A stretch of 64,000 nt of DNA from Salinarimonas ramus (GTDB lineage Bacteria > Pseudomonadota > Alphaproteobacteria > Rhizobiales > Beijerinckiaceae). Position 1 is the stretch's first letter; each line of letters starts with the position of its first letter. A model generated the notes under the pieces. It saw only the letters and a list, made by a program, of their open reading frames with translations, ran no database searches and was not told the origin of the DNA. This document shows, one piece after another, positions 1 through 10,166 of this stretch. The DNA lies in NCBI RefSeq assembly GCF_014645695.1, contig NZ_BMMF01000005.1, positions 359,797-423,796 on the forward strand. Direction: 5' to 3'. A program made the position numbers and the translations under genes.

Positions 1-1
1 C

Positions 2-85
2 ATCGGCTACTTCATGGCGGGGTGGACGCGCGGAAAGCGGGCGCTGCACGACATGATCGCCGACACCTACGTGATCAAGGCCTGA
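2..85 (+). CDS. RDD family membrane protein, C-terminal end only
   Basis: The window opens inside a gene; only the last 27 codons are visible, ending in TGA at 83-85. The residues GWTRGKRALHDMIADTYVIKA match the closing stretch of RDD-domain membrane proteins, where a Thr/Arg-rich turn leads into a LHD-I-A-T-V pattern. RDD proteins are small multi-pass inner-membrane proteins of mostly unknown role. The rest of the gene lies upstream of the window, so neither its length nor its start can be judged. It runs in the same direction as trpS, 124 bases upstream of it. Confidence 0.6.
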   Translation: MGYFMAGWTRGKRALHDMIADTYVIKA

Positions 86-209
86 CGCGGACGGGCTGCG
101 ATCCCCGCATCGAGCGCCTGCGACCCGCTTCGTGCTTGCCTCCACGCCCTCGACCCGATAGAGCCCCGCGCGAGAGACGCACCCCCGTGCGGCGCCCGAG
201 GACGAGACG

Positions 210-1247
210 ATGACGCACTTCAAGGATCTGGTGTTCTCCGGCATGCAGCCGACGCACACCCTCCATCTCGGCAATTATCTCGGCGCGATGGTCAACTGGG
301 TGCGGATGCAGGACACGCACGAGTGCATGTATTGCGTCGTCGACATGCACGCGATCACGGTGGCGCAGGACCCCAAGGCGCTGCGCGGCAACATCCGCGA
401 GGTCACGGCCGCCTACATCGCCTGCGGGATCGACCCGAAGCGCTCGATCCTGTTCAACCAGTCGCAAGTGCCCCAGCACGCGGAGCTGGCCTGGATCTTC
501 AACTGCATCGCGCGCATGGGCTGGCTCAACCGCATGACCCAGTTCAAGGAGAAGGCCGGCAAGGACCGCGAGAACGCCTCGGTGGGCCTCTTCGCCTACC
601 CGGCGCTGATGGCGGCCGACATCCTGGTCTATCGCGCCACCCACGTGCCGGTGGGCGAGGACCAGAAGCAGCACCTCGAGCTGACCCGCGACATCGCGCA
701 GAAGTTCAACAACGACTTCGCCGAGGAGATCGCGGCCGGCGGGCACGGCGAGGCGTTCTTCCCGCTGCCGGAGCCGATGATCCAGGGCCCGGCCACGCGG
801 GTGATGAGCCTGCGCGACGGCTCGAAGAAGATGTCGAAGTCGGACCCGTCGGACTATTCGCGCATCAACCTCACCGACACGTCCGACACGATCGCGCAGA
901 AGGTCCGCAAGGCCAAGACCGATCCCGAGCCGCTGCCGACCGAGACCGCCGGCCTCGCCGCGCGCCCCGAGGCCGACAACCTGGTCGGCATCTACGCGGC
1001 GCTCAGCGGCGTCGAGCGCGAGGCGGTGCTCGCCGAGTTCGGCGGCGCCAACTTCTCCACCTTCAAGGGCGCGCTCGTGGACCTCGCCGTGGACAGGCTC
1101 GCCCCGATCACCGACGAGATGCGCCGCCTGACGGCCGATCCCGGCCACATCGACGCCATCCTGGCGGAGGGCGCCGAGAAGGCGTCCGCCATGGCGGAGG
1201 TCACGATGAAGGCGGTCAAGGAGATCGTCGGCTTCGTCGCCCGCTGA
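210..1247 (+). CDS. trpS: Tryptophanyl-tRNA synthetase
   Basis: A 345-aa class I aminoacyl-tRNA synthetase that charges tRNA-Trp in the cytoplasm. The HIGH-type signature appears as [10 protein letters not shown] near residue 12, after the FSGMQ strand. The KMSKS loop is intact at about residue 208 ([15 protein letters not shown]). The length fits the usual 330-350 residues. The ATG start is chosen because the conserved N-terminal strand begins a few residues later. The gene stands alone: it is followed by a strong hairpin and then by rho on the opposite strand. The 124 bases upstream show no obvious tryptophan-rich leader peptide or T-box. Confidence 0.97.
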   Translation: MTHFKDLVFSGMQPTHTLHLGNYLGAMVNWVRMQDTHECMYCVVDMHAITVAQDPKALRGNIREVTAAYIACGIDPKRSILFNQSQVPQHAELAWIFNCIARMGWLNRMTQFKEKAGKDRENASVGLFAYPALMAADILVYRATHVPVGEDQKQHLELTRDIAQKFNNDFAEEIAAGGHGEAFFPLPEPMIQGPATRVMSLRDGSKKMSKSDPSDYSRINLTDTSDTIAQKVRKAKTDPEPLPTETAGLAARPEADNLVGIYAALSGVEREAVLAEFGGANFSTFKGALVDLAVDRLAPITDEMRRLTADPGHIDAILAEGAEKASAMAEVTMKAVKEIVGFVAR

Positions 1248-1298
1248 GCGGGCGACGAGATCTCGCATCCAGCGAGACGAGCCGCACCGGCAGACGAA

Positions 1299-1333
1299 AA
1301 AGGGGCGAGCTCGACGCTCGCCCCTTTGCTTTT
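1299..1333. terminator. Bidirectional intrinsic terminator between trpS and rho
   Basis: A perfect 12-bp stem (1299-1310 with 1316-1327; arm AAAGGGGCGAGC) closes a 5-base loop. It is flanked by A residues on the left and a T-rich tail (GCTTTT) on the right, so it can end transcription from both converging genes. Confidence 0.85.
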
Positions 1334-1371
1334 CCGTGCCGATATAGGAGTACGGGCCGCGGGCCCCGTCC

Positions 1372-2697
<1,326 letters not shown>

Positions 2698-2890
2698 GGG
2701 ACGTTCGCGCCGAGGCGTGAGGGACCGGTCTGGGCTCGCGTGTGGTGCTCTGACGAGCCGCTTCGTGGGACGGTGGCCGGCGGGGTGCCGGGGACCGCGT
2801 CTCCCGATCGGGAAGCGTGACCAGTCGCTCTGAGGAGGGTAGGGGGCTGATTATCGTGTTTTCACACGCGGCTCAACCCCCAAAACGCGC

Positions 2891-3328
2891 TCAGGCGAAA
2901 ATAGGTTTCACGATCACGAGAATGACGATGCCGATCATCAGCAGCGTCGGCACCTCGTTGAAGGCTCTGAAGAATTTCGAAGACTTGTGGTTCGCGTCGC
3001 CGGCGAAGGCCTTCACGTAGCGCGCCATGAGGTGGTGGGAGACGAGGAGGCCGAGCACGAGCAGCAGCTTGCCGTGCAGCCAGCCCTGGCTCCACCAGCC
3101 GCCGTCGAAAGCGAGCCACAGGCCCGTGACCACGGCGACGATCATGGCCGGCGTGGTGATCGCCTTCAGCAACCGGCGCTCCATCACCTTGAAGGTCTCG
3201 GACTGCACCGAGCCCTTCTCGGCGCTCGTGTGATACACGAACAGCCGCGGCAGGTAGAGGAGGCCCGCCATCCAGGCGATGATGGCGATGACGTGCAGGC
3301 TCTTCAGCCAGAGATATCCGTCGAGCAT
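2891..3328 (-). CDS. hemJ: Protoporphyrinogen IX oxidase HemJ
   Basis: A 145-aa membrane protein of the HemJ family, which oxidises protoporphyrinogen IX to protoporphyrin IX in haem synthesis. It has four hydrophobic segments, starting with LKSLHVIAIIAWMAGLLYLP. The early His in the first helix (LHVI) and the WLHGKLLLVL stretch carrying a second conserved His in a later helix are family features. It begins 9 bases after the hemE stop, so the two haem genes form an operon reading away from the origin-like gap. Alphaproteobacteria commonly use HemJ in place of HemG or HemY. The family match is strong; activity is inferred. Confidence 0.93.
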   Translation of the reverse strand: MLDGYLWLKSLHVIAIIAWMAGLLYLPRLFVYHTSAEKGSVQSETFKVMERRLLKAITTPAMIVAVVTGLWLAFDGGWWSQGWLHGKLLLVLGLLVSHHLMARYVKAFAGDANHKSSKFFRAFNEVPTLLMIGIVILVIVKPIFA

Positions 3329-3337
3329 CGCGACCCG

Positions 3338-4375
3338 TCACGCTCCGCGCACGCGCGCGATCATGGCCTCGACATGGGCGATCGGCGTCGTCTTCTCGAT
3401 GCCGTGGCCGAGGTTGAAGACGTGGGGCCGGCCGCGCGTGGCGTCGAGGATCGCGTCGATCCCCTCCTCGAGCGCCCGCCCGCCGGCGACGAGACGCCAC
3501 GGGTCGAGATTGCCTTGGCTCGCCAAGCCCGCGGGGAGGCCCGCCACGGCCTGCGCGATGTCCGTCTGCCAGTCGATACCCACCGCGTCCGCGAAGCCCG
3601 CCTGCGCCAGCCTGTGGAGGTGCCCGCCCCCGCGCACGAAGACGATCACCTTGGCCTCGGGGCGTGCCGCCTTGACGCCGGTGACGATCCGCTGGAGCGG
3701 GCCGAGCGAATGGCTCTCCACCATCGGCGGCGGCAGGCTCGTGCCCATGCTCTCGAAGATCTGGACCGCGTCGGCGCCCGCGTCGATCTGCGCCACGAGG
3801 TAGCGGATCGAGGTCTCGACCAGCCGCTCGATCAACGCCGCGACGAAGGCCGGGTCGCGATAGGCGGCGAGGCGCAAGGGCGCCTGCTCGGGGCTCGAAC
3901 GGCCCGCGATCATGTAGCTCGCGAGCGTCCAGGGCGCGCCGCAGAAGCCGAGCAGGGTCGTCTCCGCCGGCAGCTCCGCGCGCAGGCGGCGCACCGTCTC
4001 GATGACGGGGGCGAGATGCTCCAGGGGATCCTTCGTGTCGCCCAGCCGCTTCACGTCGTCGAGCGTCGCGATCGGGTCGAGACGCGGGCCCTCCCCCTCC
4101 TCGAACCAGACGTGCTGGCCGAGCGCATGGGGGACGACGAGGATGTCGGAGAACAGGATCGAGGCGTCGAAGCCGAAGCGCCGGATCGGCTGGAGGGTGA
4201 CCTCCACCGCGAAATCGGGGTTGTAGCACAGCTCCAGGAACCCGCCGGCCTCGCCGCGCGTCTCCCGGTATTCGGGCAGGTAGCGCCCGGCCTGGCGCAT
4301 GAGCCAGATCGGCTGCGGCCAGACCGCCTCGCCGTCGAGTACCCGTAGCAGCGTGCGCGCCGGCTTGGATGTCAT
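3338..4375 (-). CDS. hemE: Uroporphyrinogen decarboxylase
   Basis: A 345-aa enzyme that converts uroporphyrinogen III to coproporphyrinogen III by four decarboxylations in the cytoplasm. The two family signatures are present: PIWLMRQAGRYLPEYRE near residue 22 and GFCGAPWTLASYMI near residue 143. The catalytic-site Asp is in RFGFDASILFSDI. The gene reads leftward out of the intergenic region proposed here as oriC, as hemE does in Caulobacter crescentus, where its promoter lies within the origin. hemJ follows after 9 bases. Confidence 0.97.
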   Translation of the reverse strand: MTSKPARTLLRVLDGEAVWPQPIWLMRQAGRYLPEYRETRGEAGGFLELCYNPDFAVEVTLQPIRRFGFDASILFSDILVVPHALGQHVWFEEGEGPRLDPIATLDDVKRLGDTKDPLEHLAPVIETVRRLRAELPAETTLLGFCGAPWTLASYMIAGRSSPEQAPLRLAAYRDPAFVAALIERLVETSIRYLVAQIDAGADAVQIFESMGTSLPPPMVESHSLGPLQRIVTGVKAARPEAKVIVFVRGGGHLHRLAQAGFADAVGIDWQTDIAQAVAGLPAGLASQGNLDPWRLVAGGRALEEGIDAILDATRGRPHVFNLGHGIEKTTPIAHVEAMIARVRGA

Positions 4376-4557
4376 CCGCGTTCCTCCCCCATCCCTCTCA
4401 AATCAGATTTTCTTTCTAGAATCGAATCTTGTTTCTCTTGGACGGGGGTACAGGGCTGCCGCAAGGCCGTCCACAGCCTCTCCACATCGGGGGGCCTCCC
4501 GGCGAAGGGTGAAGAAAGCGTTACCGAAGTCGCATGGCGGATCCGAAAGGCCAAACC

Positions 4558-4573
4558 TTAACAAGACGTTAAC
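4558..4573 (+). promoter_or_regulatory. CtrA-type binding site inside the candidate origin
   Basis: TTAA, seven bases, then TTAAC: an exact match to the CtrA full-site consensus. In Caulobacter, CtrA bound at such sites in the origin represses initiation, so the same cell-cycle gating is possible here. Confidence 0.65.
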
Positions 4574-4723
4574 GCTCCGTTTCCGCATCCCGGGCCGGAC
4601 CGGGCAGAGCCTGCTGCACCCGATTCCCACCATAGCCGCCGCACGCTTCCCCAGAAAATCCGGTGTTGACGGTATGGAGGGGTCCTCCACAGGCCCCCGG
4701 CTGGACCCCGGGCGCCATGCGCT

Positions 4724-4732
4724 TTATCCACA
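4724..4732 (+). promoter_or_regulatory. Consensus DnaA box
   Basis: TTATCCACA, identical to the high-affinity DnaA box, 55 bases before the DUF299 gene. It is the only perfect box in the gap. Confidence 0.75.
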
Positions 4733-4786
4733 CTCGTCGACTCCCCCGGTCGCCGGCCTGGGGATCGCGATGCCGGGAGGCCCATC

Positions 4787-5617
4787 GTGGCGCGCAGCTA
4801 CTTCCACCTCCACCTCGTCTCGGATTCCACCGGCGAGACGCTGATCACCGTCGCCCGCGCGGTCGCCGCGCAGTACGAGGGCGTCTCGGCCATCGAGCAC
4901 GTCTACCCGCTGGTGCGCTCGGCGACGCAGCTCGAGCGCGTCATCGCCGAGATCGAGGCGGCGCCCGGCATCGTGCTCTTCACGCTCGTCGAGCAGGACC
5001 TGGCGCAGCGCCTGGAGGAGGCCTGCCGCGAGAACGCCTCGCCGGCGCTCTCCGTGCTCTCGCCCGTCCATTCCTTGCTGCAATCCTATCTCGGCACCGC
5101 ATCCGTGGCGCGGCCGGGTGCGCAGCACATGCTCAACGCCGACTATTTCAAGCGCATCGACGCGATGAACTTCACGCTCTTCCACGACGACGGGCAATTG
5201 CCCACCGACATCGAGGAGGCGGACGTGGTGCTCATGGGCGTCTCGCGAACCTCGAAGACGCCCACCGCCATCTATCTCGCCAATCGCGGGCTGAAGACGG
5301 CGAACATCCCGCTCGTGCCCGACATGCCGCTGCCGCCGCAGATCGAGAACGCGAAAAAGCCGCTCTTCGTCGGCCTCGTGGCGAGCCCGGAGCGCATCGT
5401 CCAGATCCGCCAGAACCGGCTCCTGTCGCTCAACGCGTCGGACGAGACCGACTATACCGACCGCGACCGGGTAGCCGAGGAGATCGCCTATTCGCGTAAG
5501 CTCTTCGCCAGGAAGCGCTGGCCGGTCATCGACGTGACGCGCCGCTCCATCGAGGAGACCGCGGCGGCGATCCTGGAGCATTATCGCGCCCACCGCATGA
5601 AGTTCATCGCGACCTGA
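4787..5617 (+). CDS. DUF299 kinase/pyrophosphorylase (PEP synthase or PPDK regulatory protein)
   Basis: A 276-aa bifunctional regulator family that switches phosphoenolpyruvate synthase or pyruvate phosphate dikinase off and on by ADP-dependent threonine phosphorylation and Pi-dependent dephosphorylation. The opening [12 protein letters not shown] and the P-loop-like [18 protein letters not shown] (about 149-166) are diagnostic. The GTG start is supported by GGGAGG seven bases upstream and by the conserved N-terminus. In alphaproteobacteria this gene commonly sits directly beside oriC. The target enzyme is not in the window. Confidence 0.93.
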   Translation: MARSYFHLHLVSDSTGETLITVARAVAAQYEGVSAIEHVYPLVRSATQLERVIAEIEAAPGIVLFTLVEQDLAQRLEEACRENASPALSVLSPVHSLLQSYLGTASVARPGAQHMLNADYFKRIDAMNFTLFHDDGQLPTDIEEADVVLMGVSRTSKTPTAIYLANRGLKTANIPLVPDMPLPPQIENAKKPLFVGLVASPERIVQIRQNRLLSLNASDETDYTDRDRVAEEIAYSRKLFARKRWPVIDVTRRSIEETAAAILEHYRAHRMKFIAT

Positions 5618-5625
5618 GCCGGCTC

Positions 5626-6267
5626 ATGAACGCTCCCTCCCCCTCTCCCGATGCGGCGCTCTGGCGCGAGCCCGCGCCCCTCGTCCTCGCCTCCACCTCG
5701 GCGACGCGAAGAGCGCTCCTCGCCGCCACGGCCCTGCCCTTCGAGACCGCGCGGCCGGAGGTGGACGAGCGCGCGATCGAGGCGCGCGCGCTCGCCGACG
5801 GGGCGAGCCCGGAGGCGCTGGCCGTGCTGCTGGCCCGGGAGAAGGCGCGCGCCGTGTCGCGGACGCGTCCGCGCTCCCTCGTCATCGGCGCCGACCAGAC
5901 GCTGGCGCTCGAGCGCCGTCTCTTCCACAAGCCCACCTCCCGCGAGGCGGCGAACGAGCAGATCGCGGCCCTCGCCGGGCGCCGGCACGCGCTGCATTCG
6001 GGCGTGGCGCTGGCGCGCGACGGCGAGATCGTCTGCGATCTCCTCGCGAGCGCGCATCTCACCATGCGCCCGCTCGACGAGGCGGCCATCGCGCTGTATC
6101 TCGATCTCGCGGGCGACGTCGTCACGACGAGCGTCGGCGGCTACCAGCTCGAGGGCGTGGGCGCGCATCTCTTCGAGACGGTGGAGGGGGACCATGCGAC
6201 GATCCTCGGCCTGCCGATCTTCCCGCTTCTCGCAGCCTTGCGCGATCTGGGGGCGCTCGCCCTGTGA
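5626..6267 (+). CDS. maf: Maf-like nucleotide pyrophosphatase
   Basis: A 213-aa Maf/HAM1-type house-cleaning enzyme that hydrolyses non-canonical or modified nucleoside triphosphates. The signature LVLASTSATRRALL near residue 18 and the VIGADQTLALE segment with the catalytic Asp are present, as is VTTSVGGYQLEGVGAHLFE, where Ser-Val-Gly-Gly-Tyr corresponds to the usual C-A-G-A/S-Y stretch. It starts 8 bases after the DUF299 stop and belongs to the rightward housekeeping run with aroE, coaE and dnaQ. Which nucleotide it prefers cannot be told from sequence. Confidence 0.92.
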   Translation: MNAPSPSPDAALWREPAPLVLASTSATRRALLAATALPFETARPEVDERAIEARALADGASPEALAVLLAREKARAVSRTRPRSLVIGADQTLALERRLFHKPTSREAANEQIAALAGRRHALHSGVALARDGEIVCDLLASAHLTMRPLDEAAIALYLDLAGDVVTTSVGGYQLEGVGAHLFETVEGDHATILGLPIFPLLAALRDLGALAL

Positions 6268-6309
6268 GCAGAGACCGAAAGTGCCGATGACCCTATGGCC
6301 GAGGGAGCA

Positions 6310-7173
6310 ATGACCAAGAGAGCCTTCGTCGCCGGGCATCCGATCGCCCATTCCCGCTCGCCGCTGATCCACGGCCATTGGCTCGACGCGCACGGCATCG
6401 CGGGCTCCTACGAACGTGTGGACGTGACGCCCGACGCCTTTCCCGGCTTCCTGCGGGCTCTCGGCCGCAACGGCTACGTGGGCGGCAACGTCACGATCCC
6501 GCACAAGGAGGCGGCCTTTCGCCTCGTCGACGCACCGACCGACCGGGCGCAGCGGCTGCGGGCGGTGAACACCGTCTGGCTCGAGAACGGCGTTCTGCAT
6601 GGTGACAACACCGACGTCACCGGCTTCGCGGAGAGCCTCGACGCGGCTCTGGGACGGGGCTGGGAGACCGGTCGCGCGCTGGTGCTCGGCGCCGGCGGGG
6701 CGGCGCGGGCGGTGGTGGCGGGTCTCCTCGATCGCGGCATACCGCGGGTCGTCGTCGCCGCGCGGGACCTCGACAAGGCGGCCCCGCTCCTCGCCTTCGC
6801 GCCGGCGCGCGTGACGACGATGCTGCTCACCGACGTGCCGCGAGCGCTCGCGCGCACCGACCTCCTCGTCAACGCCACCTCGCTCGGCATGACGGGCAAG
6901 GACCCCCTCGACCTCGACCTCTCGCCCCTGCCCGCCCACGCCGCCGTGGCGGACATCGTCTACGCGCCCCTCGAGACGCCGCTCCTGCGCGACGCCCGCG
7001 CCCGCGGTCTCGCCGCCGTGGACGGGCTCGGCATGCTGCTCCACCAGGCGGCGCCCGGCTTCGAGCGCTGGTTCGGCGTGCGCCCGCGGGTCGGGCCGGA
7101 GCTGCGGGCGCTGGTCGAGGCCGATCTCGAGCCGGCGCGGGCCGCGCCGACGCCGGAGTCGCGCGAGGCATGA
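6310..7173 (+). CDS. aroE: Shikimate dehydrogenase
   Basis: A 287-aa NADPH-dependent enzyme that reduces 3-dehydroshikimate to shikimate in aromatic amino acid synthesis. Visible are the substrate-site [13 protein letters not shown] at the N-terminus, NVTIPHKE with the catalytic Lys, DNTDVTGF with the catalytic Asp, the nucleotide-binding [19 protein letters not shown] and the C-terminal [15 protein letters not shown]. The ATG at 6310 is preferred over one at 6295 because GAGGGA precedes it at good spacing and the conserved sequence begins three residues later. It overlaps coaE by 4 bases, indicating translational coupling. Confidence 0.96.
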   Translation: MTKRAFVAGHPIAHSRSPLIHGHWLDAHGIAGSYERVDVTPDAFPGFLRALGRNGYVGGNVTIPHKEAAFRLVDAPTDRAQRLRAVNTVWLENGVLHGDNTDVTGFAESLDAALGRGWETGRALVLGAGGAARAVVAGLLDRGIPRVVVAARDLDKAAPLLAFAPARVTTMLLTDVPRALARTDLLVNATSLGMTGKDPLDLDLSPLPAHAAVADIVYAPLETPLLRDARARGLAAVDGLGMLLHQAAPGFERWFGVRPRVGPELRALVEADLEPARAAPTPESREA

Positions 7174-7775
7174 CCTTCGTCCTCGGGCTGACGGGATCGA
7201 TCGGCATGGGCAAGTCGGCCACGGCCGCGATGTTTCGCGCCGCCGGCGTGCCGGTGCACGATGCCGATGCCACGGTCCACGCCCTCTATGCCGGCGCCGC
7301 CGCGGCGCCGATCGAGGCCGCCTTCCCGGGTGCGACGCGTGACGGCATCGTCGATCGCGCCCTGCTCGGGCCGATGGTCATCGGCAAGCCCGAGGCCATG
7401 GCGCGGCTCGAAGCCATCGTCCATCCGCTCGTGACGGCCGAGCGCGAGGCCTTCCTGGCGCGCGCCCGCGCCGCCGGTGCGAGCCTCGCCGTTCTCGACG
7501 TGCCGCTCCTCTTCGAGACGGGCGGCGAGCGGCACTGCGACGCCGTCTGCGTCGTCACGGCGCCCGCGGACGTCCAGCGCGCCCGCGTCCTCGCCCGCCC
7601 GGGCATGAGCCCGGAGAAGCTCGACGGCATCCTCGCGCGGCAGATACCCGACGCGGAGAAGCGCCGCCGCGCGCACTTCGTGGTGGATACGAGCTGCGGC
7701 TTCCCTTCCGCCGAGCGCCAGGTGCGCGATATCCTGCGCGCCCTCGCCGGCCGTGACGGTGGCCGCGGGGCCTGA
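7170..7775 (+). CDS. coaE: Dephospho-CoA kinase
   Basis: A 201-aa P-loop kinase for the last step of coenzyme A synthesis, phosphorylating the 3'-hydroxyl of dephospho-CoA. The Walker A loop is [11 protein letters not shown] at residues 6-16. It is followed by the [15 protein letters not shown] substrate segment and [13 protein letters not shown], both typical of the family. Its ATG overlaps the aroE stop (ATGA). Length is normal. Confidence 0.96.
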   Translation: MTFVLGLTGSIGMGKSATAAMFRAAGVPVHDADATVHALYAGAAAAPIEAAFPGATRDGIVDRALLGPMVIGKPEAMARLEAIVHPLVTAEREAFLARARAAGASLAVLDVPLLFETGGERHCDAVCVVTAPADVQRARVLARPGMSPEKLDGILARQIPDAEKRRRAHFVVDTSCGFPSAERQVRDILRALAGRDGGRGA

Positions 7776-7797
7776 GAGAGCACGCCGGAGAGACGCC

Positions 7798-8502
7798 TTG
7801 CGCGAGATCGTCCTCGACACCGAGACCACGGGACGCGACGCGGATCTCGGCGACCGCATCGTCGAGATCGGCTGCGTCGAGCTCCTCAACCACATCCCGA
7901 CGGGACGCTCGTACCACGTCTACCTGAACCCGCAGCGCAGGATGTCCGAGGGCGCCTTCCAGGTGCATGGGCTGTCGGACGAATTTCTCGCGGACAAGCC
8001 TCTGTTCGAGGCGGTGTGCGAGGAGTTCCTCGCCTTCATCGACGGCGCGCGCCTCGTCATCCACAACGCGCCCTTCGACATGGGCTTCCTCAACATGGAA
8101 TTCGAGCGGATCGGCCGCCCGCGCTGGCCGGACGCGCAGGTGCTCGACACGCTGATGATGGCGAGGCGCAAGTTCCCCGGCGCGCCGGCGAGCCTGGACG
8201 CGCTCTGCAGCCGCTTCTCCATCGACAACACCAAGCGCACCAAGCACGGCGCGCTCCTGGACGCCGAGCTGCTGGCCGAGGTCTATATCGAGCTGATCGG
8301 CGGCAAGCAGGTCGATCTCGGCCTCGCCGCCCCGAGCCTCTCGCGCGGGCCCCTCGTCGCGGCGGGCGCGCGGGCGGAGCGGCGCCCGGCACCCTCGCGC
8401 CTCAGCGACGCCGAGCGCGCGGCGCACGCCGCCTTCATCGCCGGCTTCAAGGGCGAGATGGTCTGGCGCGATTACCTGCCGACGGCGGAAGCGGCGGAGT
8501 AA
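7798..8502 (+). CDS. dnaQ: DNA polymerase III epsilon subunit (3'-5' proofreading exonuclease)
   Basis: A 234-aa DEDDh exonuclease that proofreads for DNA polymerase III. The three exonuclease motifs are intact: Exo I IVLDTETTG at the very start, Exo II VIHNAPFDMGFL, and Exo III KHGALLDAELLAEVY with the general-base His. I choose the TTG at 7798 because GGAG lies 8 bases upstream and the conserved strand begins at residue 2-3; an upstream GTG at 7753 would add 15 unconserved residues overlapping coaE. A C-terminal tail for polymerase contact follows the catalytic domain. It converges with holA, another polymerase III subunit, 13 bases away. Confidence 0.95.
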   Translation: MREIVLDTETTGRDADLGDRIVEIGCVELLNHIPTGRSYHVYLNPQRRMSEGAFQVHGLSDEFLADKPLFEAVCEEFLAFIDGARLVIHNAPFDMGFLNMEFERIGRPRWPDAQVLDTLMMARRKFPGAPASLDALCSRFSIDNTKRTKHGALLDAELLAEVYIELIGGKQVDLGLAAPSLSRGPLVAAGARAERRPAPSRLSDAERAAHAAFIAGFKGEMVWRDYLPTAEAAE

Positions 8503-8515
8503 GAGGGCGGCGGGA

Positions 8516-9553
8516 TCAGCCCCGGCGGCTCGCGCGAGCGGCGGCCATGCGCGCGATGTCGACGACGAGCTTCTCGGTGAGCTCATCGGCGAGATCCGCG
8601 GCCCGGCGTGTCGCGAGCACGGTTTCCTGGATGCGCCCGACGAGCCGGCGCAGCAGGTCGGGTGTCCACAGGCCGAGATGCTTCGTGACGAGCGGCTTGC
8701 GCTTGAAGTGCAGCCCGCGCCAGGCTTCCACCGCCACTGCCGGTGGGCTTCCCGACGCGACGTCGAGGGTCAGCGGAAGCAGCGTCGTGGCGTGTCCCAG
8801 GAGCGGCGTGAGGATGCCGGTGACGCTCGTCCCCTCCTGGCGCAGGCGCCGCAACGCCTCGTCCGCCTCACGCACGGAGCCTGCGAAGGCGGCGTCCGTG
8901 ACGGCCGTCGCCTGGAGCCCCGAGACGTCGCTGAGCACCGCCTCGAGATCGGCTTGCGTCACATTGGTCTGCCCGTGGCAATAGAGGACGAGCTTGTCGA
9001 GCTCCGAGCGCGTGGCGAGCCGGTCGCCGCCGAGGCTCTCGACGAGCAGCGTGCGCGTGTCGCGATCGATGGCGAGGCCCGCTTCGCGCAGGACCTCGTC
9101 GACGACCTGGGAGAGATTTCGCCCCTCGTCGGCGTAACAGGGGATGGCCAGCGCGCGCGGTGCCTTCTCGCACAGAGTGCGCAGCGGCGCCGACTTCGCG
9201 AGGTCGCCCGCCTCGATCACGACGAGGGCGTCCGATCCCGGCAGGGAGAGCACGGCTTCCACGGCGGGAACGAGGTTCTTCGACGTCGGCCGCACCCAGA
9301 CGGCGCGCCGCCCGCCGAACATGGCGACGGTGCCGGCCTCGTCGGCGAGCTTGCCGGGATCGGCGGCGACGCCGTCGCCGTCGAGCTTCACGAACTGGAA
9401 CGGGTCCTCGGGGTCCTCCACCGCCGCTCGGGCTGCGCGCTTGGCGCGTTCGGCGACGAGGCCCGTATCGGGGCCGTAGACGAGCACGAGCGCGACCCGC
9501 GGATCGATCCGCGCGAGCGCGGCGTCGGCCTCTGCGGGCTTGACCGCGACCAT
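8516..9553 (-). CDS. holA: DNA polymerase III delta subunit
   Basis: A 345-aa clamp-loader subunit that opens the sliding clamp. The N-terminus LVLVYGPDTGLVAERAK resembles a degenerate P-loop of the AAA+ delta family without a full Walker A, as expected. VAMFGGRRAVWVRP and the C-terminal collar region LYCHGQTNVTQADLEAVL are recognisable. It is last in a leftward unit with leuS and lptE (7 bases between lptE stop and holA start). In many relatives holA follows parB; here it sits with leuS instead. Confidence 0.94.
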   Translation of the reverse strand: MVAVKPAEADAALARIDPRVALVLVYGPDTGLVAERAKRAARAAVEDPEDPFQFVKLDGDGVAADPGKLADEAGTVAMFGGRRAVWVRPTSKNLVPAVEAVLSLPGSDALVVIEAGDLAKSAPLRTLCEKAPRALAIPCYADEGRNLSQVVDEVLREAGLAIDRDTRTLLVESLGGDRLATRSELDKLVLYCHGQTNVTQADLEAVLSDVSGLQATAVTDAAFAGSVREADEALRRLRQEGTSVTGILTPLLGHATTLLPLTLDVASGSPPAVAVEAWRGLHFKRKPLVTKHLGLWTPDLLRRLVGRIQETVLATRRAADLADELTEKLVVDIARMAAARASRRG

Positions 9554-9560
9554 GGCGCGA

Positions 9561-10166
9561 TCAGGAGGCGGGGCGAGGGGAGAGGCTCGCCGCGGCCGTC
9601 GCGGGTGCCGTGCGCAGGGCGATGGCGATACGCGTGCGCATCTCCTCGGCCAGCCGCTTGGCCACGCGGATGCGCGCGTCGCGTCCAGCGCGGACGGAGG
9701 CGAAGCGCTGCACCGTGCGCTCGTAGGTGACGACGCCGGTCACCGTGCCGGCATCGACGACGCTGCCGTCCATGGTGGCGAGCGTGTAGGTCGCCGAGCT
9801 CGTGAGGCTGGCGACGCTCGCGCGCAGCGTCACGGAATCGACGATGGGCGTCGAGACCGTGGCGTTGGCGCGCACGGAGAGCCGGTAGGCCTTCGGGCCC
9901 GCCGTCGTGGCGGAGCCGGTCCCGTCGAGCGCGAAGACGAGCTCCTGGCGAAGGTAATGGCCGAGCACCTCCTCCTCGCCGGCGGCGACGGCGACGGGCT
10001 CGACCACGATCGCGCGCAGCTGCTGCTCCAGCGCCACGTTAGACGCGGCGGTTCCGTAGAGCGGCGTCAGGCAGCCTGCGAGCGGCAGGGCCGCGAGGCA
10101 GGCGAGCCCCGAGAGGACCGCGCGACGGGTCGGCGCCCTGCGGGCGCGCGGATCAGGCGACGACAT
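9561..10166 (-). CDS. lptE: LPS-assembly lipoprotein LptE
   Basis: A 201-aa outer-membrane lipoprotein that plugs LptD during lipopolysaccharide insertion. The N-terminus has an Arg pair ([10 protein letters not shown]), a short hydrophobic stretch and a lipobox LPLAGC, giving a lipidated Cys near residue 32. The mature start LTPLYG is the usual LptE opening. The alternating Ser/Thr strands downstream fit the LptE fold. Its start overlaps the end of leuS by 14 bases and holA follows after 7 bases; leuS-lptE-holA is a widely conserved order. The early Arg pair resembles a Tat signal but lacks the full motif. Confidence 0.9.
   Translation of the reverse strand: MSSPDPRARRAPTRRAVLSGLACLAALPLAGCLTPLYGTAASNVALEQQLRAIVVEPVAVAAGEEEVLGHYLRQELVFALDGTGSATTAGPKAYRLSVRANATVSTPIVDSVTLRASVASLTSSATYTLATMDGSVVDAGTVTGVVTYERTVQRFASVRAGRDARIRVAKRLAEEMRTRIAIALRTAPATAAASLSPRPAS

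Larger units (their letters stand above)
4376..4786. other. Candidate chromosomal replication origin (oriC)
   Basis: A 411-base gene-free gap between hemE (leftward) and the DUF299 gene (rightward), the same two flanking genes as the Caulobacter crescentus origin. Seen here: a perfect DnaA box TTATCCACA at 4724-4732; weaker boxes with CTCCACA cores at 4478-4486 and 4683-4691; a perfect CtrA-type site (TTAA-N7-TTAAC) at 4558-4573; and an unusually AT-rich tract at about 4399-4440 next to hemE that could be the unwinding element. parAB and parS sites 9-16 kb away fit an origin-proximal position. Function is inferred from gene context and motifs. Confidence 0.8.
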
